In this document: positions 63,695 to 64,000 of the stretch, piece by piece
Position numbering within the stretch: the stretch's first letter is position 1
How the letters are laid out: the number at the start of each line of letters is the position of its first letter
NCBI RefSeq assembly: GCF_900111355.1
Contig: NZ_FOHA01000005.1
Location: 1 to 64,000 of the forward strand
Length of the DNA: 64,000 nt
Source: Isobaculum melis
GTDB taxonomy: Bacteria > Bacillota > Bacilli > Lactobacillales > Carnobacteriaceae
Direction of reading: 5' to 3'
The notes under the pieces: model-generated
Database searches by the model: none
What the model was told of the DNA's origin: nothing
Seen by the model: only the letters and a program-made list of their open reading frames with translations
Program-made: the position numbers and the translations under genes

Positions 63695-64000
63695 TTAAGA
63701 ACCATTTCCGTTATTTAATTCAACATCTTGTTTCTTTTTATTTTTTTCTTTCTCTTTACGCTCTTGTTCTTGTTTTTCTGCTTGTGCTTCTTTATCTTTT
63801 TTCTCTTTCTCTTCTTTTTCCTCTTTTTCCTTTTTCTCTTTTTCTTCTTCTTCTTTTTTCTTTTTAGCATCTTCTACAATACCATGCCAAAACTTATCTA
63901 ATTCACCTTGGGTAGCACCTAAAGCAAAATCATATTTAGTTGTTGTAGGAAGGAATTTACTATTGAAGAGTCCTGTGACCATTTCGCCACTTGCTTCAAG
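63695..64000 (-). CDS. Class A penicillin-binding protein, C-terminal end (continues outside window)
   Basis: The frame stays open to the window edge; 101 codons are visible. It ends a folded part (EASGEMVTGLFNSKFLPTTTKYD... LDKFWHGIVEDAKK) and then runs about 55 residues of almost pure Lys/Glu. I read it as the tail of a class A PBP because the gene next to ccpA in enterococci encodes one (PbpF) and such PBPs often end in low-complexity tails. The visible part has no catalytic motif, so the call rests on context. The ATG at 63982 is internal. Confidence 0.6.
   Translation of the reverse strand, partial: LEASGEMVTGLFNSKFLPTTTKYDFALGATQGELDKFWHGIVEDAKKKKEEEEKEKKEKEEKEEKEKKDKEAQAEKQEQERKEKEKNKKKQDVELNNGNGS

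Noticed and set aside
63720-63870. Purine/pyrimidine-rich tract as a DNA structural element
   Set aside because: It is fully explained by the Lys/Glu-rich tail encoded on the minus strand.

Overview
The window is chromosomal DNA of a low-GC Gram-positive bacterium of the order Lactobacillales. Several things point to a relative of Enterococcus, Vagococcus or Carnobacterium: the pepQ / ccpA / class A penicillin-binding protein neighbourhood, a MurM/Fem-type peptidoglycan bridge enzyme, a Thr T-box thrS, CcpN next to its PpsR-type partner, a Lactobacillales-style L33, and GGAGG-type ribosome binding sites with many TTG/GTG starts. I cannot name the species. Most of the window is ordinary core genome. 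I see no rRNA, tRNA, prophage or CRISPR array.

Layout. 1-345: right end of an IS200/IS605-type element touching the 3' end of an ECF sigma / DUF4349 membrane protein pair. 2.0-8.9 kb: secreted cyclophilin, T-box-controlled thrS, two GNAT acetyltransferases, DUF488, a Fem-type aminoacyltransferase and YueI. 9.0-12.8 kb: a Fur-box-controlled siderophore ABC importer (two permeases, ATPase, lipoprotein). 12.9-18.3 kb: YktB, an anchored protein, an M3 oligopeptidase, RNase Z and an SDR enzyme. 18.4-19.9 kb: an islet of small unknown genes, including a SUKH-like protein and a probably frameshifted ORF, before SOS-controlled dinB. 21.3-29.4 kb: YtkL/YtoI/NrnA, zwf, a DEAD-box helicase, a nitroreductase and endonuclease IV. 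29.6-31.9 kb: a two-gene operon of unknown lipoproteins.

31.9-40.9 kb is a carbon-metabolism and regulation block. It holds ccpN with a PpsR-type kinase/phosphorylase, a second separately transcribed PpsR paralogue, an inositol-phosphatase-family enzyme, a Fur-family regulator with a perfect Zur-type box in its promoter, a CitA/CitB-type two-component system convergent with an AEC permease / D-lactate dehydrogenase operon, and a 48-codon membrane peptide. 40.9-50.5 kb carries ispG (MEP pathway), DUF1189, sodA, a Qnr-like pentapeptide-repeat protein overlapping a YfhO-type membrane protein, a class B PBP and an MltG-like fragment protein. 50.7-64 kb carries rpmG, folate cyclo-ligase, rhomboid-yqgQ-glucokinase, a cysteine-less rhodanese, LapA-like and acetate-transporter-like proteins, recJ-apt, rel-dtd, pepQ, ccpA with a cre site, and the end of a class A PBP.

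No complete new system is evident. The most interesting leads are a structured dispersed repeat (about 12.73 and 55.25 kb), a perfect 17-bp IS-end-like palindrome inside the dtd/pepQ terminator, the duplicated PpsR genes, ispG in this group, and the small-gene islet at 18.4-19.9 kb.
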